This document shows, one piece after another, positions 50,702-60,700 of a stretch of DNA of 64,000 bases. The position numbers were made by a program, and so were the translations under genes. The notes under the pieces are model-generated. The model did not search any database. It was not told the origin of the DNA and was given only the letters and a program-made list of their open reading frames with translations. The DNA comes from Sporolactobacillus terrae DSM 11697. GTDB lineage: Bacteria; Bacillota; Bacilli; Bacillales; Sporolactobacillaceae. The DNA lies in NCBI RefSeq assembly GCF_000648615.1, contig NZ_JFZC01000025.1:1-64000 (forward strand). Direction: 5' to 3'. The stretch's first letter is position 1. Each line of letters begins with the position of its first letter.

Positions 50702-51292
50702 TTAATGCGCAGAAGAATGCCGATTTTCTGTTGGCTGCTGATGAGAGGTTTGGTGATCTTGGGCCATCACCTGACGAACAATCTTCTCAAGATGGATCTG
50801 CAATTCTGGATGACTGGCAAGTTTGTTTGCATCCAGCCTTTGAAAGCTTGGTGCAGCCTTTGAAGCAAGCTGTTTCATTTTCGATTCGAGCACTTGGTAA
50901 GCAGGGCTGTCGCCTTGATCAACTGCCGTTTCAGATTCATTGATGGATCCGGATTGATCCATCCTCATGATCCAATAGAGCACGACTGCGATGCTATGCG
51001 TGCAGAAGTGTGCCGCAGAGGCGCAGCTGCAGGTAACGGAAGCTGCATTAGGATTGGGAAGTGCTGCTGCTTCACCTGCAGCGTTACTCCATTTGATTTC
51101 GACTTGATAAAAGCTGTTGTGTAGATCTTCTACACTTGCATGCAAGCCATTTTGAGAGGCATGATAATCCCAAACCCGGTGCTTATCATAAAGCATGATC
51201 CCCCGTTCAAATCGATTTTGCGGAAGTGTTGCCGCAAAATCGGAAAGCCAGTGCGCAAGTCTGGCATTGCGGAATGTAATGCGTCGAACCAT
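50702..51292 (-). CDS. SWIM zinc-finger protein (YwqB-like)
   Basis: A 196-residue protein with a SWIM zinc finger of the form CxC..CxH: CSCASAAHFCTHSIAVVLYW (about 89-108). SWIM domains mediate protein or nucleic-acid contacts. It starts at ATG 51292, 1 base after the SNF2 helicase stop codon, with AAGGAGTGG as ribosome site inside that gene's end. The SNF2 plus SWIM gene pairing is the same as ywqA-ywqB in Bacillus subtilis, suggesting they form a functional unit. The C-terminal 80 residues are low-complexity and charged (HQTSHQQPTENRHSS). Confidence 0.82.
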   Translation of the reverse strand: MVRRITFRNARLAHWLSDFAATLPQNRFERGIMLYDKHRVWDYHASQNGLHASVEDLHNSFYQVEIKWSNAAGEAAALPNPNAASVTCSCASAAHFCTHSIAVVLYWIMRMDQSGSINESETAVDQGDSPAYQVLESKMKQLASKAAPSFQRLDANKLASHPELQIHLEKIVRQVMAQDHQTSHQQPTENRHSSAH

Positions 51293-51293
51293 A

Positions 51294-54200
51294 TTAAACC
51301 ACTCCTTCATGCAGCTGGATTAAATCGAAAAGTTCCTGATCGCTCATCTCGGTCAGCCACGCCTCGCCGCCGCTCAAAACTTGTTTTTGTAAGCCTTTTT
51401 TTCGTTCAATCAGCAAATCAATCCGTTCTTCCAGCGTACCCTCACAAATCAATTTATAGACATAAACATTACGCTTCTGACCAATTCGGTAGGCACGATC
51501 GGTCGCCTGTTCTTCCACAGCAGGATTCCACCAGCGATCATAATGAATCACATAGCCGGCCTCCGTGAGGTTAAGCCCGACTCCGCCTGCTTTCAATGAA
51601 AGAATGAAGAGCGTTTTTCGCTTCTCTTTATTTTGAAAATCGGTGATTAACTGCTGACGCTGATGAGCGCTTAGAGAGCCGTGGAGAAAATATACTGCGG
51701 CATCCGGGTACTTTTGCTGCACTTTATCCACAAGAATCTTCCCCATTTTGACGTACTGAGTGAAGAGCAGGACTTTCTCATTCTGATCGAAGAGCGGATC
51801 GAGAATATCAAACAACAGCTCCATTTTTCCAGACGTTCCACCGGCCTCAGGATCCAAGTCACTGACCAGTTCCGGATGATCGCACACCTGTTTCAGTCTT
51901 GTCAAAGTAGACAGAATTAAGCCCTTTCTTTTGATACCGCCCGTCTCACCGACATTTTGTTTCAGTCGGTCTACAACGGACTGATAAAGCGATGCCTGAT
52001 TTTTGGTTAGATTGCAGACGCGCTTTGCTTCAATTTTTTCAGGAAGATCACGAATGATCCGTTTATCCGATTTTTCTCGGCGAAGGAGAAACGGCTGAAT
52101 CATACGTGTCAGCTGGGTCGCTTTGGAACGATTGTTTTTCTTCTCGATCGGCTGAATAAAGCGTGCTCGGAATCGGTCAAGCGAACCTAAGTAGCCTGGA
52201 TTTAAGAATTCCATAATTGACCATAATTCTTCCAAGCGATTTTCAATCGGTGTGCCGGTCAGAACAAGCCGATGAACGGTTTTGATATGTCGTAGTGCCC
52301 GCGTTTTTTGCGCATGCGGATTTTTGATCGCCTGGGCTTCATCAAGGATGCAGCAATTCCATTCATAGGCAAGCTGATCGGCTTCTTTCGTATAGATCGC
52401 ATAGCTGGTGATCATCACATCACAGGTCTGCAAACGCTGATCGAGCGCGCGCCCATGCAGCCGATTGGTCCCATGATGAATATAGACATCGAGACTGGGG
52501 GAAAAGGTGGCACACTCATGACTCCAGTTTGCAACGAGCGATGTCGGACAGATAATTAACGACGGCCCGCGTTTGACCGTCTGATCAGGGGACGGTTGTG
52601 TCGGGTTTTGTTTGCAATAATCCAAATAAGCGATGGCTTGCACGGTCTTGCCAAGGCCCATATCGTCCGCCAGACAGCCGCCGACATGCTGGTGCCGCAA
52701 ATGAACAAGCCAGGTATAGCCCTTTTGCTGATAGGGACGCAGTTTGCCGACAAAACTGTTGGGCAGGGTGATTGCTCGAGACGGGCGCTTAAATAAATGA
52801 CTCAAATAATTATCCAATTCGGTATTGAGATGGACTTTAATGCTTGGTTTGCGTTTACGTCGTCGTGCTGCCTCGATCTTCATTGCAGTGGAAACGTTTG
52901 CTCTCTGATTCAGCAAATCGAGCGCATCTTCCATTTCCGCATAGGCCTTGATCATTTGCTTCACCGGTAAATGGATCCACTGGTTTCCGTGATGAATAAA
53001 CGGCTGGTTGGCACGGACAAGGGTTGCGAATTCTTCACTGCTGAATTCCAGATCTCCAACGGCGATTCTCCAGTTGTAACTGATGAGTGCATTCAAACCG
53101 AACAAGGAGCTGTCTCCAGGACTTTTTTTCTGTTCAATATCAAGATCTACGGATACGTCCGATGCATCGTGAATCTCAAGATCATTTGGAAAAGCGACAT
53201 GTATGGAAACACGCTTCAAAAGTTCTTCATTTTGATAAAGTTCAGAGATTTCCCCAACGGTCATGGTGCCTGTATAAGCGCGTTTCAGTAGAGAAATCAG
53301 TGATGCCGGCAGTTTTGTCCGAAGGGACGTTAACTGTTTTGCAAGCCAGCTGTTCGCGTTCAACGACGACAGAGGATCATTTTCAGGCATACGGATGGTG
53401 CGTCGGCCGCTTTGCCATCCTGAGAGACTGATTGAATAGTTCCATTGTGCTCCTGGAGAAAAAAGATCGTGGGGATTGATTGGATGCAGTGCGATCTCTG
53501 CTTTCTCCGGTGCAAAGTAAGCGTCCATTTGTTTACGCTTTAGCGTTAATAGTGCCTGAATCCATGCATGCGCGGATGGGGTTGCTACGGGCTGAACCCA
53601 TCCCGCCAATTCAAATTCAAGACGATCCAGAGTTTCGATCGCCTTAGGATCGCGGGTGATCTTCCACGCCTTTTCGTTGGACGGCAGCAAGTCGTCATGC
53701 GCAGATGCTTTGTCTGCGCTCTGATCCTGTGCCGATATAAGCCGATCGGTCTGGTTTTTTTCTGTGCGCACCTCTCGAATCAAGGCATTGATCCAGTAGA
53801 TGACAATTAAATAGAGCCACTGCTGCACTTTTTGATCTTGTAATTCATCGATAGAGACGGCAAGACGAGGCAATCGGCTCAGCCAATCGCTGAATAAACC
53901 GCTTTCGTGCAGCGGTTCTGCATCCGGAATCCATGTGCTGAAATAGCACTGTTCATCTTTTCCGCGTCGCAAATGATAGAAAAAGGGATAAAAAAGCCCG
54001 TTTTCTAATAAACTATGAACAGCCTCGGAAATTTGCCGAAACCATTGAACGGTCAGTCCAGGGTAGAACGAATTATTCGATTGAAGGATACCGCTGCGGA
54101 TCAACCGAAAAGCGTGAGCCATCGGCATGATGATGCCGTCAACCTCATGATCTTGTTTTCCGTCAATGAATGTTGCCGTATAAGGATAGGTTGGATAATC

Positions 54201-54341
54201 GGAAGTTTCGGAAAGCCAAGAAGGCAAAGCGTTTGATTCAGGTAAAGGCAGTGCCGTGCCATCACGGTCTGTCAACCAGAAAAAAAAATTCCATGTATTC
54301 TCAATATGGGGGAGAAACGTCATCTGAAAAAAACGATCCAT
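51294..54341 (-). CDS. SNF2-family DEAD/DEAH-like helicase (YwqA-like)
   Basis: A 1015-residue SWI2/SNF2 ATPase. The N-terminal about 520 residues are a bacterial SNF2 accessory region. The ATPase core has the Walker A CLADDMGLGKTVQAIAYL, LIICPTSLVANW, the DEAQ box ILDEAQAIKNP, LTGTPIENRLEELWSIMEFL, FTQYVKMGK, SLKAGGVGLNLT and DRAYRIGQ. The start at 54341 has AAGGAG upstream; the longer frame to 54401 lacks a ribosome site. It is likely a DNA or protein-complex remodeller; the bacterial role is unknown, and its ywqA-type partner gene follows. It is not near other defence genes, although SNF2 and SWIM pairs occur in defence-linked contexts elsewhere. Confidence 0.93.
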   Translation of the reverse strand: MDRFFQMTFLPHIENTWNFFFWLTDRDGTALPLPESNALPSWLSETSDYPTYPYTATFIDGKQDHEVDGIIMPMAHAFRLIRSGILQSNNSFYPGLTVQWFRQISEAVHSLLENGLFYPFFYHLRRGKDEQCYFSTWIPDAEPLHESGLFSDWLSRLPRLAVSIDELQDQKVQQWLYLIVIYWINALIREVRTEKNQTDRLISAQDQSADKASAHDDLLPSNEKAWKITRDPKAIETLDRLEFELAGWVQPVATPSAHAWIQALLTLKRKQMDAYFAPEKAEIALHPINPHDLFSPGAQWNYSISLSGWQSGRRTIRMPENDPLSSLNANSWLAKQLTSLRTKLPASLISLLKRAYTGTMTVGEISELYQNEELLKRVSIHVAFPNDLEIHDASDVSVDLDIEQKKSPGDSSLFGLNALISYNWRIAVGDLEFSSEEFATLVRANQPFIHHGNQWIHLPVKQMIKAYAEMEDALDLLNQRANVSTAMKIEAARRRKRKPSIKVHLNTELDNYLSHLFKRPSRAITLPNSFVGKLRPYQQKGYTWLVHLRHQHVGGCLADDMGLGKTVQAIAYLDYCKQNPTQPSPDQTVKRGPSLIICPTSLVANWSHECATFSPSLDVYIHHGTNRLHGRALDQRLQTCDVMITSYAIYTKEADQLAYEWNCCILDEAQAIKNPHAQKTRALRHIKTVHRLVLTGTPIENRLEELWSIMEFLNPGYLGSLDRFRARFIQPIEKKNNRSKATQLTRMIQPFLLRREKSDKRIIRDLPEKIEAKRVCNLTKNQASLYQSVVDRLKQNVGETGGIKRKGLILSTLTRLKQVCDHPELVSDLDPEAGGTSGKMELLFDILDPLFDQNEKVLLFTQYVKMGKILVDKVQQKYPDAAVYFLHGSLSAHQRQQLITDFQNKEKRKTLFILSLKAGGVGLNLTEAGYVIHYDRWWNPAVEEQATDRAYRIGQKRNVYVYKLICEGTLEERIDLLIERKKGLQKQVLSGGEAWLTEMSDQELFDLIQLHEGVV

Positions 54342-54723
54342 GTACAAAGATCTCCTTAAGCATGATCCTAAATTTCGCGCTGATAATAAAGTACAGATCA
54401 ACTCAGTCGCTGCAGTGTGTCGCCGTTCGTTCGTATCCTATTAGTGTATCATATGGGCGGGTGAGATACACGCATTTGAAAAGATTCCGTGCGGCTTTCA
54501 AAACGTGCAATTTTGTGAATTTCTTGTTATGATATTTCTTGTTGCAGTTCAGTATAGGAGTATAAAAAGTACTTATGCAGTATGACACATTGAAGCCCAA
54601 TTCTATACAACCTCTTTCTCAGAAAATGATAGCGTTAACATCAGTAGAAACACGATGACGAGAAAAAGAACAATCCATTTTGGCTGTTTTCTAAGGTTGG
54701 CAACAAAGGTGGGATAGGTACAG

Positions 54724-55545
54724 ATGAATAAGCAGGAATGGTATTTTATTGACTCCGGGATCCATTCACCAGCCTATAATATGGCCCTAGATGAGTATTT
54801 GCTCGAATGCGGCGAAAAAGGAAGAAAAAACCCGGTGCTCCGCTTCTATGGCTGGGATCCTCCCGGTTTATCGATTGGCTATTTTCAAAAAACAGCGGGA
54901 AGAATCGACTTTGATGGTGCGGCAGCACATGGCATTGCTTGTGTCCGCAGACTGACAGGAGGACTGGCGGTTCTGCATGATGACGAATTGACCTACAGCG
55001 TGGTGATTCCCGAAGATTATCCGGACATGCCGCATTCCGTCGTCGGCGCCTACCGGGTTTTGTCGAGGGGGTTGCTTGAGGGATTCAGAGCATTAGCACT
55101 GAATGCCGATCTGGCGATTCCTGAGGACAAACGGATCGGCACGCATTCGCCGGTTTGTTTTGAAGAAGCTTCCTGGTATGAATTAATTGTTGAGGGACGA
55201 AAAGCGGCTGGAAGTGCACAAACAAGGCAGCGAGGCATGATCCTTCAACATGGATCGATCCCGATCAGTGTCAACACGGATCAACTGTTTGATTGCTTCT
55301 CCTATGCCAATCCGCGTCTGAAAGAGCGAGCGAAGCGGGCGTTTACAGGCAAGGCGGCAGCACTCGAAGAACTGCTTGGGCGAAAAGTGACACTGGAGGA
55401 AGTGAAAACAGCTTTTTATCATGGTTTTGAAAAAGGCTTGAACATAAACCTTCGCCAACTCGTATTAACTGATGAAGAAGAGCAGACGGTTCGCGAGCGT
55501 GCGAAGAATAAATATGAAACGGATGCTTGGAATCGATCCAGATGA
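54724..55545 (+). CDS. lipM: octanoyl-[GcvH]:protein N-octanoyltransferase / lipoate-protein ligase family (LipM-like)
   Basis: A 273-residue BPL/LplA/LipB-fold enzyme. Landmarks are SPAYNMALDEYLLECG, GWDPPGLSIGYFQ, CVRRLTGGLAVLHDDELTYS and GRKAAGSAQTRQRGMILQHGSI. The Cys in HSPVCFEEASWYEL aligns with the LipM catalytic cysteine, so octanoyltransfer from octanoyl-ACP is more likely than salvage ligation. It is followed 45 bases later by lipA, giving a compact lipoylation unit: LipM octanoylates GcvH, LipA inserts sulfur. GGTGGGATAGG lies before the ATG. Upstream, 54342-54723 holds no gene I could support. Confidence 0.9.
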   Translation: MNKQEWYFIDSGIHSPAYNMALDEYLLECGEKGRKNPVLRFYGWDPPGLSIGYFQKTAGRIDFDGAAAHGIACVRRLTGGLAVLHDDELTYSVVIPEDYPDMPHSVVGAYRVLSRGLLEGFRALALNADLAIPEDKRIGTHSPVCFEEASWYELIVEGRKAAGSAQTRQRGMILQHGSIPISVNTDQLFDCFSYANPRLKERAKRAFTGKAAALEELLGRKVTLEEVKTAFYHGFEKGLNINLRQLVLTDEEEQTVRERAKNKYETDAWNRSR

Positions 55546-55590
55546 GAAGCGCGATCGGCCGACTCATCTAAGAAAAGAGGGGGAAGATAC

Positions 55591-56520
55591 ATGAACAAAC
55601 ATGGAACCTACGTCAGAAAACCGGAATGGCTGAAAATTCGGCTGAATACGAATCAAGATTACCGAGGAATCAAACAGTTGATGCGAACGGAACGACTGCA
55701 CACGGTTTGTGAAGAAGCAAAATGTCCGAACATTCATGAGTGCTGGGCAACGCGCCGTACCGCGACGTTTATGATTCTTGGCGATGTTTGTACGCGCGGA
55801 TGTCGATTTTGCGCGGTGAAAACAGGAAGACCGACCGAGCTAGATCTGCGTGAACCGGAACGAGTTGCTGATTCGGTCGTTAAAATGCGTTTGCGACATG
55901 TTGTTGTTACTGCGGTTGCTCGTGACGACTTGAAGGATGGCGGGGCGTATGTTTTTGCCGAAACGATTCGTGCCATTCGAAGAAAAGCGCCTTATTGTAC
56001 CATTGAGGTTCTTCCTTCGGATATGAAAGGCGACGATGAAAGCTTTCTGACTCTGATGAATGCGAAACCGGATATCTTTGATCATAATATCGAAACCGTT
56101 CGGAGACTGACCAAACGTGTTCGGGCGATTGCAACGTATGATCGCTCACTTGCTGTATTGAAGCGTGTGAAGGAACTGAGTCCGAATACGCCCGTGAAAT
56201 CAAGCATCATGGTTGGCTTGGGCGAAACAAAAGAAGAAATTGTTGAAACAATGGATGATCTGCTTGCCAATCATGTGGATATTATGGTCATTGGCCAGTA
56301 CTTGCAGCCGACGCGAAAACATTTGGATGTGGTACGCTATTACGCACCGGAAGAGTTCGCGGAACTTAAGGAAATCGCATTGGCGAAAGGATTCAAACAT
56401 TGCGAAGCAGGTCCGCTCGCACGATCGTCGTATCACGCCGATGAACAGGTTGGCGAGGATTCGCGGCGCCGACATGATTTGCGGATTCAACAAGAAGAGA
56501 ACGAGAACGGAACGGAATAA
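55591..56520 (+). CDS. lipA: lipoyl synthase
   Basis: Inserts two sulfurs into octanoyl-protein to form lipoyl groups. The 309-residue radical-SAM enzyme has both iron-sulfur sites: the auxiliary cluster [13 protein letters not shown] (about 36-48) and the radical-SAM [10 protein letters not shown] (about 68-77), with FMILGDV between them. [20 protein letters not shown] and [17 protein letters not shown] follow. AGAGGGGGAAG precedes the ATG. The C-terminal tail is acidic. It is in an operon with lipM, and a terminator follows. Confidence 0.97.
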   Translation: MNKHGTYVRKPEWLKIRLNTNQDYRGIKQLMRTERLHTVCEEAKCPNIHECWATRRTATFMILGDVCTRGCRFCAVKTGRPTELDLREPERVADSVVKMRLRHVVVTAVARDDLKDGGAYVFAETIRAIRRKAPYCTIEVLPSDMKGDDESFLTLMNAKPDIFDHNIETVRRLTKRVRAIATYDRSLAVLKRVKELSPNTPVKSSIMVGLGETKEEIVETMDDLLANHVDIMVIGQYLQPTRKHLDVVRYYAPEEFAELKEIALAKGFKHCEAGPLARSSYHADEQVGEDSRRRHDLRIQQEENENGTE

Positions 56521-56527
56521 GAAGAAA

Positions 56528-56570
56528 GGGCGTCTTGAAGACTGGAGTTGACTTTGAGACGCCCTTTTCT
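56528..56570 (+). terminator. GTCTCAAA-related terminator after lipA
   Basis: GGGCGTCT (56529-56536) pairs with AGACGCCC (56557-56564), followed by TTTTCT. Its right arm, TTTGAGACGCC, matches the terminators after dedA and gltB. Confidence 0.8.
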
Positions 56571-56617
56571 GTATCTATTTTGTGGAAAAACAGTATGGGA
56601 ACCGTGCAAACGTACGG

Positions 56618-57523
56618 TTACTGTCCGAAACGGTGCAGTCGATCATAGAATGCATCGATAAACTGCGAAAAAATCTGTTCCGATGGTGCCAGCTCGCGGT
56701 CACGTGGACGAATGACCCCTACAGAGCGTGAGATTTTCGGCGCACTGAGCGGGACGGCCACGATCGTTTCCGGAAGATTGTAAGCGGCAGCGTTTTCAGG
56801 CATTAAAGCAATACCAAAATCAGATGAAACAAGACTTTTAATCGTGTCCATATCTTCGCCTTCGAAAACAATATTCGGAGCAAATCCTGCTTGCCGGCAG
56901 GCATCGCGAAATAATTCTTGCAGTGACAGCTTGCTTCTGAAGGTAATAAACCGCTCATTTTTTAACTGACTTAACGCAATCGGTCCTTGTCCGGCTTTTT
57001 TATGCCGTTTCGGCATGAGAAGCACCATTCGTTCCGTGTAAAGGATGCTGCTCCGTATCCGTTCATGATGTTTGGGTACAGGTGAAGCAAAGGCCAGATC
57101 GATGCTGCCTTGGCTGATTAATTTAATTAAATAGGGCACAGTCCCTTGATGTAACTGAAAATCAATGCCTGGATGGATGCTGTGAAATTTTTGCAGGACA
57201 ATAGGTAGCGTATGAACAGACAGGCTGGTTGAAATGCCGAGACGGATCAATCCTGTTTCGGGATTGAGGTATTCTTTGATCTTCTGTTCGGCCTTTTCGA
57301 ATTCGCCGATTCCTCGTTCCGCATGCTCAAGAAAGATTTTGCCCGCTTTTGTTAGCTGGATGTTTCTTCCTTTTCGCGAAAAAAGCGGAACACCTAGTTC
57401 ATCTTCAAGCAATGCAATCTGCCTGCTGATCGCTGATTGGGCCACGTGCAGTGCCTCGGAGGCCTGCGTGATATGTTCTCGATTTGCAGCTTCCATAAAG
57501 TAGTAAATCTGTCTTAATTCCAT
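56618..57523 (-). CDS. gltC: LysR-family regulator, GltC-like
   Basis: A 301-residue LysR-type regulator. The helix-turn-helix region is MELRQIYYFMEAANREHITQ then HVAQSAISRQIALLEDELGVP (about 1-50). The effector domain follows, with GISTSLSVHTLPIVL and GFAPNIVFEGEDMDTIKSLV near the C-terminus. Divergence from gltA and close resemblance to GltC identify it as the activator of glutamate synthase, whose activity responds to 2-oxoglutarate and glutamate. The start at 57523 gives the family-typical MELRQ; the ORF extends to 57541. Confidence 0.93.
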   Translation of the reverse strand: MELRQIYYFMEAANREHITQASEALHVAQSAISRQIALLEDELGVPLFSRKGRNIQLTKAGKIFLEHAERGIGEFEKAEQKIKEYLNPETGLIRLGISTSLSVHTLPIVLQKFHSIHPGIDFQLHQGTVPYLIKLISQGSIDLAFASPVPKHHERIRSSILYTERMVLLMPKRHKKAGQGPIALSQLKNERFITFRSKLSLQELFRDACRQAGFAPNIVFEGEDMDTIKSLVSSDFGIALMPENAAAYNLPETIVAVPLSAPKISRSVGVIRPRDRELAPSEQIFSQFIDAFYDRLHRFGQ

Positions 57524-57539
57524 CATCCAACCTTCATTC

Positions 57540-57554
57540 ATCTAAAAATGAGAT
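57540..57554. promoter_or_regulatory. LysR-type box in the gltC-gltA intergenic region
   Basis: ATCT-AAAAATG-AGAT is a perfect inverted repeat with 4-bp arms and a T-N11-A core, the classic LysR-type operator. It lies at the gltC start, about 65-75 bases from the gltA promoter. Confidence 0.6.
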
Positions 57555-57604
57555 TAATTTATTCTAAATTATATATTGTAAAGATCGATAATGAAAGAGT
57601 AAAA

Positions 57605-57632
57605 TTGAATCACAAAACTTTTGGCCTATAAA
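57605..57632 (+). promoter_or_regulatory. putative gltA promoter
   Basis: TTGAAT (57605-57610) and TATAAA (57627-57632) with a 16-base spacer, about 75 bases before the gltA start. Fits a GltC-activated promoter with an imperfect -35 box. Confidence 0.55.
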
Positions 57633-57707
57633 GAGATAGAATGATCGAATTCAGAAAACTCACACAGATGTGATGGGTGATTGCGAACAGAAGGAAGGAT
57701 GAGGTTT

Positions 57708-60700
57708 ATGATGAGCAAAGCTCTGACGAGAGAGAAACCGGAAGGACTTTATCGTCCGCAATTTGAACATGATGCTTGCGGGATTGGCATGTATGCGGAT
57801 ATTAAGGGGCGAGCATCCAACGAAATCGTTAAAACAGCGCTGGAAATGCTGGCGCGGCTTGATCACCGTGCAGGTAAAGCTGCAGACGGAAAAACAGGTG
57901 ATGGAGCCGGAATACTGGTACAAGTCCCTGATCGATTCTTTCAAGAGGCATGCAGCTTTGATCTTCCTCCTGCAGGACACTACGGCGTCGGTATGTTTTT
58001 CATGCCTCAAGACCGTTCAAGCCGTATGGTTGCGATTGGAAAAATTAAAGCGTGCATTGCCGCGCGAAATTTGAGACTTTATGGGGAACGCGATGTTCCG
58101 GTTGACGAAAATGAAATCAGTGCATTGGCGCGCAGTAAGGCCCCATACATGTATCAAATGTTCATTGGTACGGCCAATCAAGATGCAGGTGCGGCACTGG
58201 ATTCTAAATTATATTTATTGAGAAAAGCAATTGAAGCAAATTTAACAGATGAAATTTATGTTGCCAGCCTCTCCAGCCAAACCTTGGTTTACAAGGGGAT
58301 GCTGCGTGCCAAAGAGGTCTCGGCTTTTTATACGGATTTGCAGGATGAACGTTTCGTTTCGGCGCTTGCTTTAGTGCATTCCCGTTACAGCACGAATACA
58401 TTTCCAAGCTGGGAGCGTGCCCACCCGAACCGAATGATTGTCCATAACGGAGAAATTAATACGATTCGCGGCAATATGAGCTGGTTTAATGCGAAAGCGA
58501 AACGATTGGATGGCGGGAAACTGCCGCAGATCATTGATCCTGAGGGCAGCGACTCTGCAATTTTTGATAATGTGCTTGAATTTTTAACTTACCATGGTTT
58601 TTCGCTGCCGCATGCCGTCATGATGATGGTTCCGGAACCTTGGGAAGGTGACAGTGAGCTGCCCGACTATCTTCGTAATTTCTATGAATTTACCAGCAGA
58701 ACAATGGAACCGTGGGATGGGCCGATGGCGCTTGGTTTCTGCAACGGTAAACAAATCGGAGCCATTCTGGATCGCAACGGTCTGCGTCCCGCACGTTACT
58801 ATATCACCAATGACGACAAGGTTGTATTCTCTTCGGAGGTCGGTGTTGCCGATCTAAAACCGGAAAACATCAAACAGCGCTGTCATTTGAAGCCAGGGCA
58901 GCTTCTGCTCATTGATACGGAGAAGCAGCGTATCGTTCCAAGTGATGAATTGAAGAAGGAAGTCTGTGCTTCAGCTGATTATAAGAATATTCTGGAAAAA
59001 TCGGTTGTGAAGCTGAATCGAGACAATGGGAAAGCACCGCTGTTTTCAGACGATACACGACTTTTCAAGCAAAAAGTATTTGGTTATACCTATGAAGATG
59101 TGACCAAGGGAATTCAACCCATGGCTGAGCAAGGTAAAGAGCCTACCGGGTCGATGGGAAACGATACCCCGCTGGCGGTATTGTCAAATAAATCTCAGCT
59201 ATTATTCGATTATTTTAAACAATGGTTTTCACAGGTGACGAACCCGCCGATTGATGCGATTCGCGAAGCGCGAGTGATGTCGAAAATTACATGGCTTGGG
59301 CCACAAATTAGTCTGCTTGATCCGCTCAAGCATGTAACCTCGCAAATTCGACTCGAACACCCGATTCTTGATCGAAGAGCATTTCAAGATCTGTTTCACC
59401 AGGCGTTAAAAGCAAAAACGGTTGATTTGACCTATCCGGAAAATAATGGTGCGTTTGGTCTTCTCAAAGCCGTTGACCAGCTGATTCTTCATGTCGATGA
59501 AGTGATTCATGAAGGCGCTGATTTGATCGTTCTCTCAGATCGGAGTGTTGATGAAAAACATCTTGCGATCCCGTCGCTGCTTGCGGTCAGTGCGCTCCAT
59601 CATCATCTGATTGAACAGGGAACGCGGCCGCATATCAGTTTAATTGTTGATTCAGGCGAACCGCGAGACAGTCATCAGGTTGCTGCACTGCTCGGATACG
59701 GCGCCGATGCGATTCATCCATATCTGGCGCTTGAATCGGTACACGCTTTGATTAAGGAAGATCATCTTGACTTGGATGAGGAAAAAGCAGAACAGAATTA
59801 TATTAAAGCACTGGTTGCCGGTATCGTAAAAATTATGTCTAAAGTCGGCATTTCGTCGATTCAAAGTTACCGCGGTGCACAAACGTTTGAAGCGCTCGGG
59901 TTATCCAGTCGTTTGATCGAGCGTTACTTTGCCGGAACGGTCTCACAAATCGGCGGTATCGGTCTAGAGGAACTTGAACAGGAAATGCGTATACGTCATG
60001 AGACGGCCGTTAAGGAACTTGATCACGGGGAGATGAAGCCGCTTGATCCGGGGAGTACGCTTCAATGGCGCCAAGGGGGAGAGCAACATAAAATTGACCC
60101 GCTGATTGTGCATACCTTGCAGCAAGCGGCACGTACAAATGATTATAAATTGTATAAAGATTACGCAAATATGGTCGATCATGCACCCTTTTCAACGATC
60201 CGCAGTCTGCTCACTTTTGAGCGCGATCACAAACCGATTCCACTCGATGAAGTCGAACCGGTAGAAAAAATACTCAAGCGGTTTAAAACGGGAGCGATGT
60301 CCTACGGGTCGATCAGCAAAGAAGCTCATGAAGCAATGGCAATTGCCATGAATCGAATTGGAGGCAAGAGCAACAGTGGTGAAGGCGGCGAGGATGCAGA
60401 ACGATTCACCCGCGATGAGAACGGCAATTGGCGCCGGAGTGCCATTAAACAAGTTGCTTCTGCACGATTCGGTGTAACCAGCTACTATTTATCAGAAGCG
60501 GATGAACTGCAAATTAAGATGGCGCAAGGCGCAAAGCCGGGCGAAGGCGGGCAGCTTCCTGCCGGAAAGGTTTATCCGTGGATTGCCCGCACCCGTCATG
60601 CGACGACCGGTGTGGCCTTGATCTCACCGCCGCCGCATCATGATATTTATTCAATTGAAGATTTAGCACAGCTGATCTATGATCTAAAATCAAGTAATCC

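Noticed and set aside
54600-54722. Small minus-strand frame with a hydrophobic stretch (KWIVLFLVIVFLLMLTL) ending at a TAG
   Set aside because: No usable start codon or ribosome site in frame; could be the remnant of a small membrane protein but not supported as a gene.
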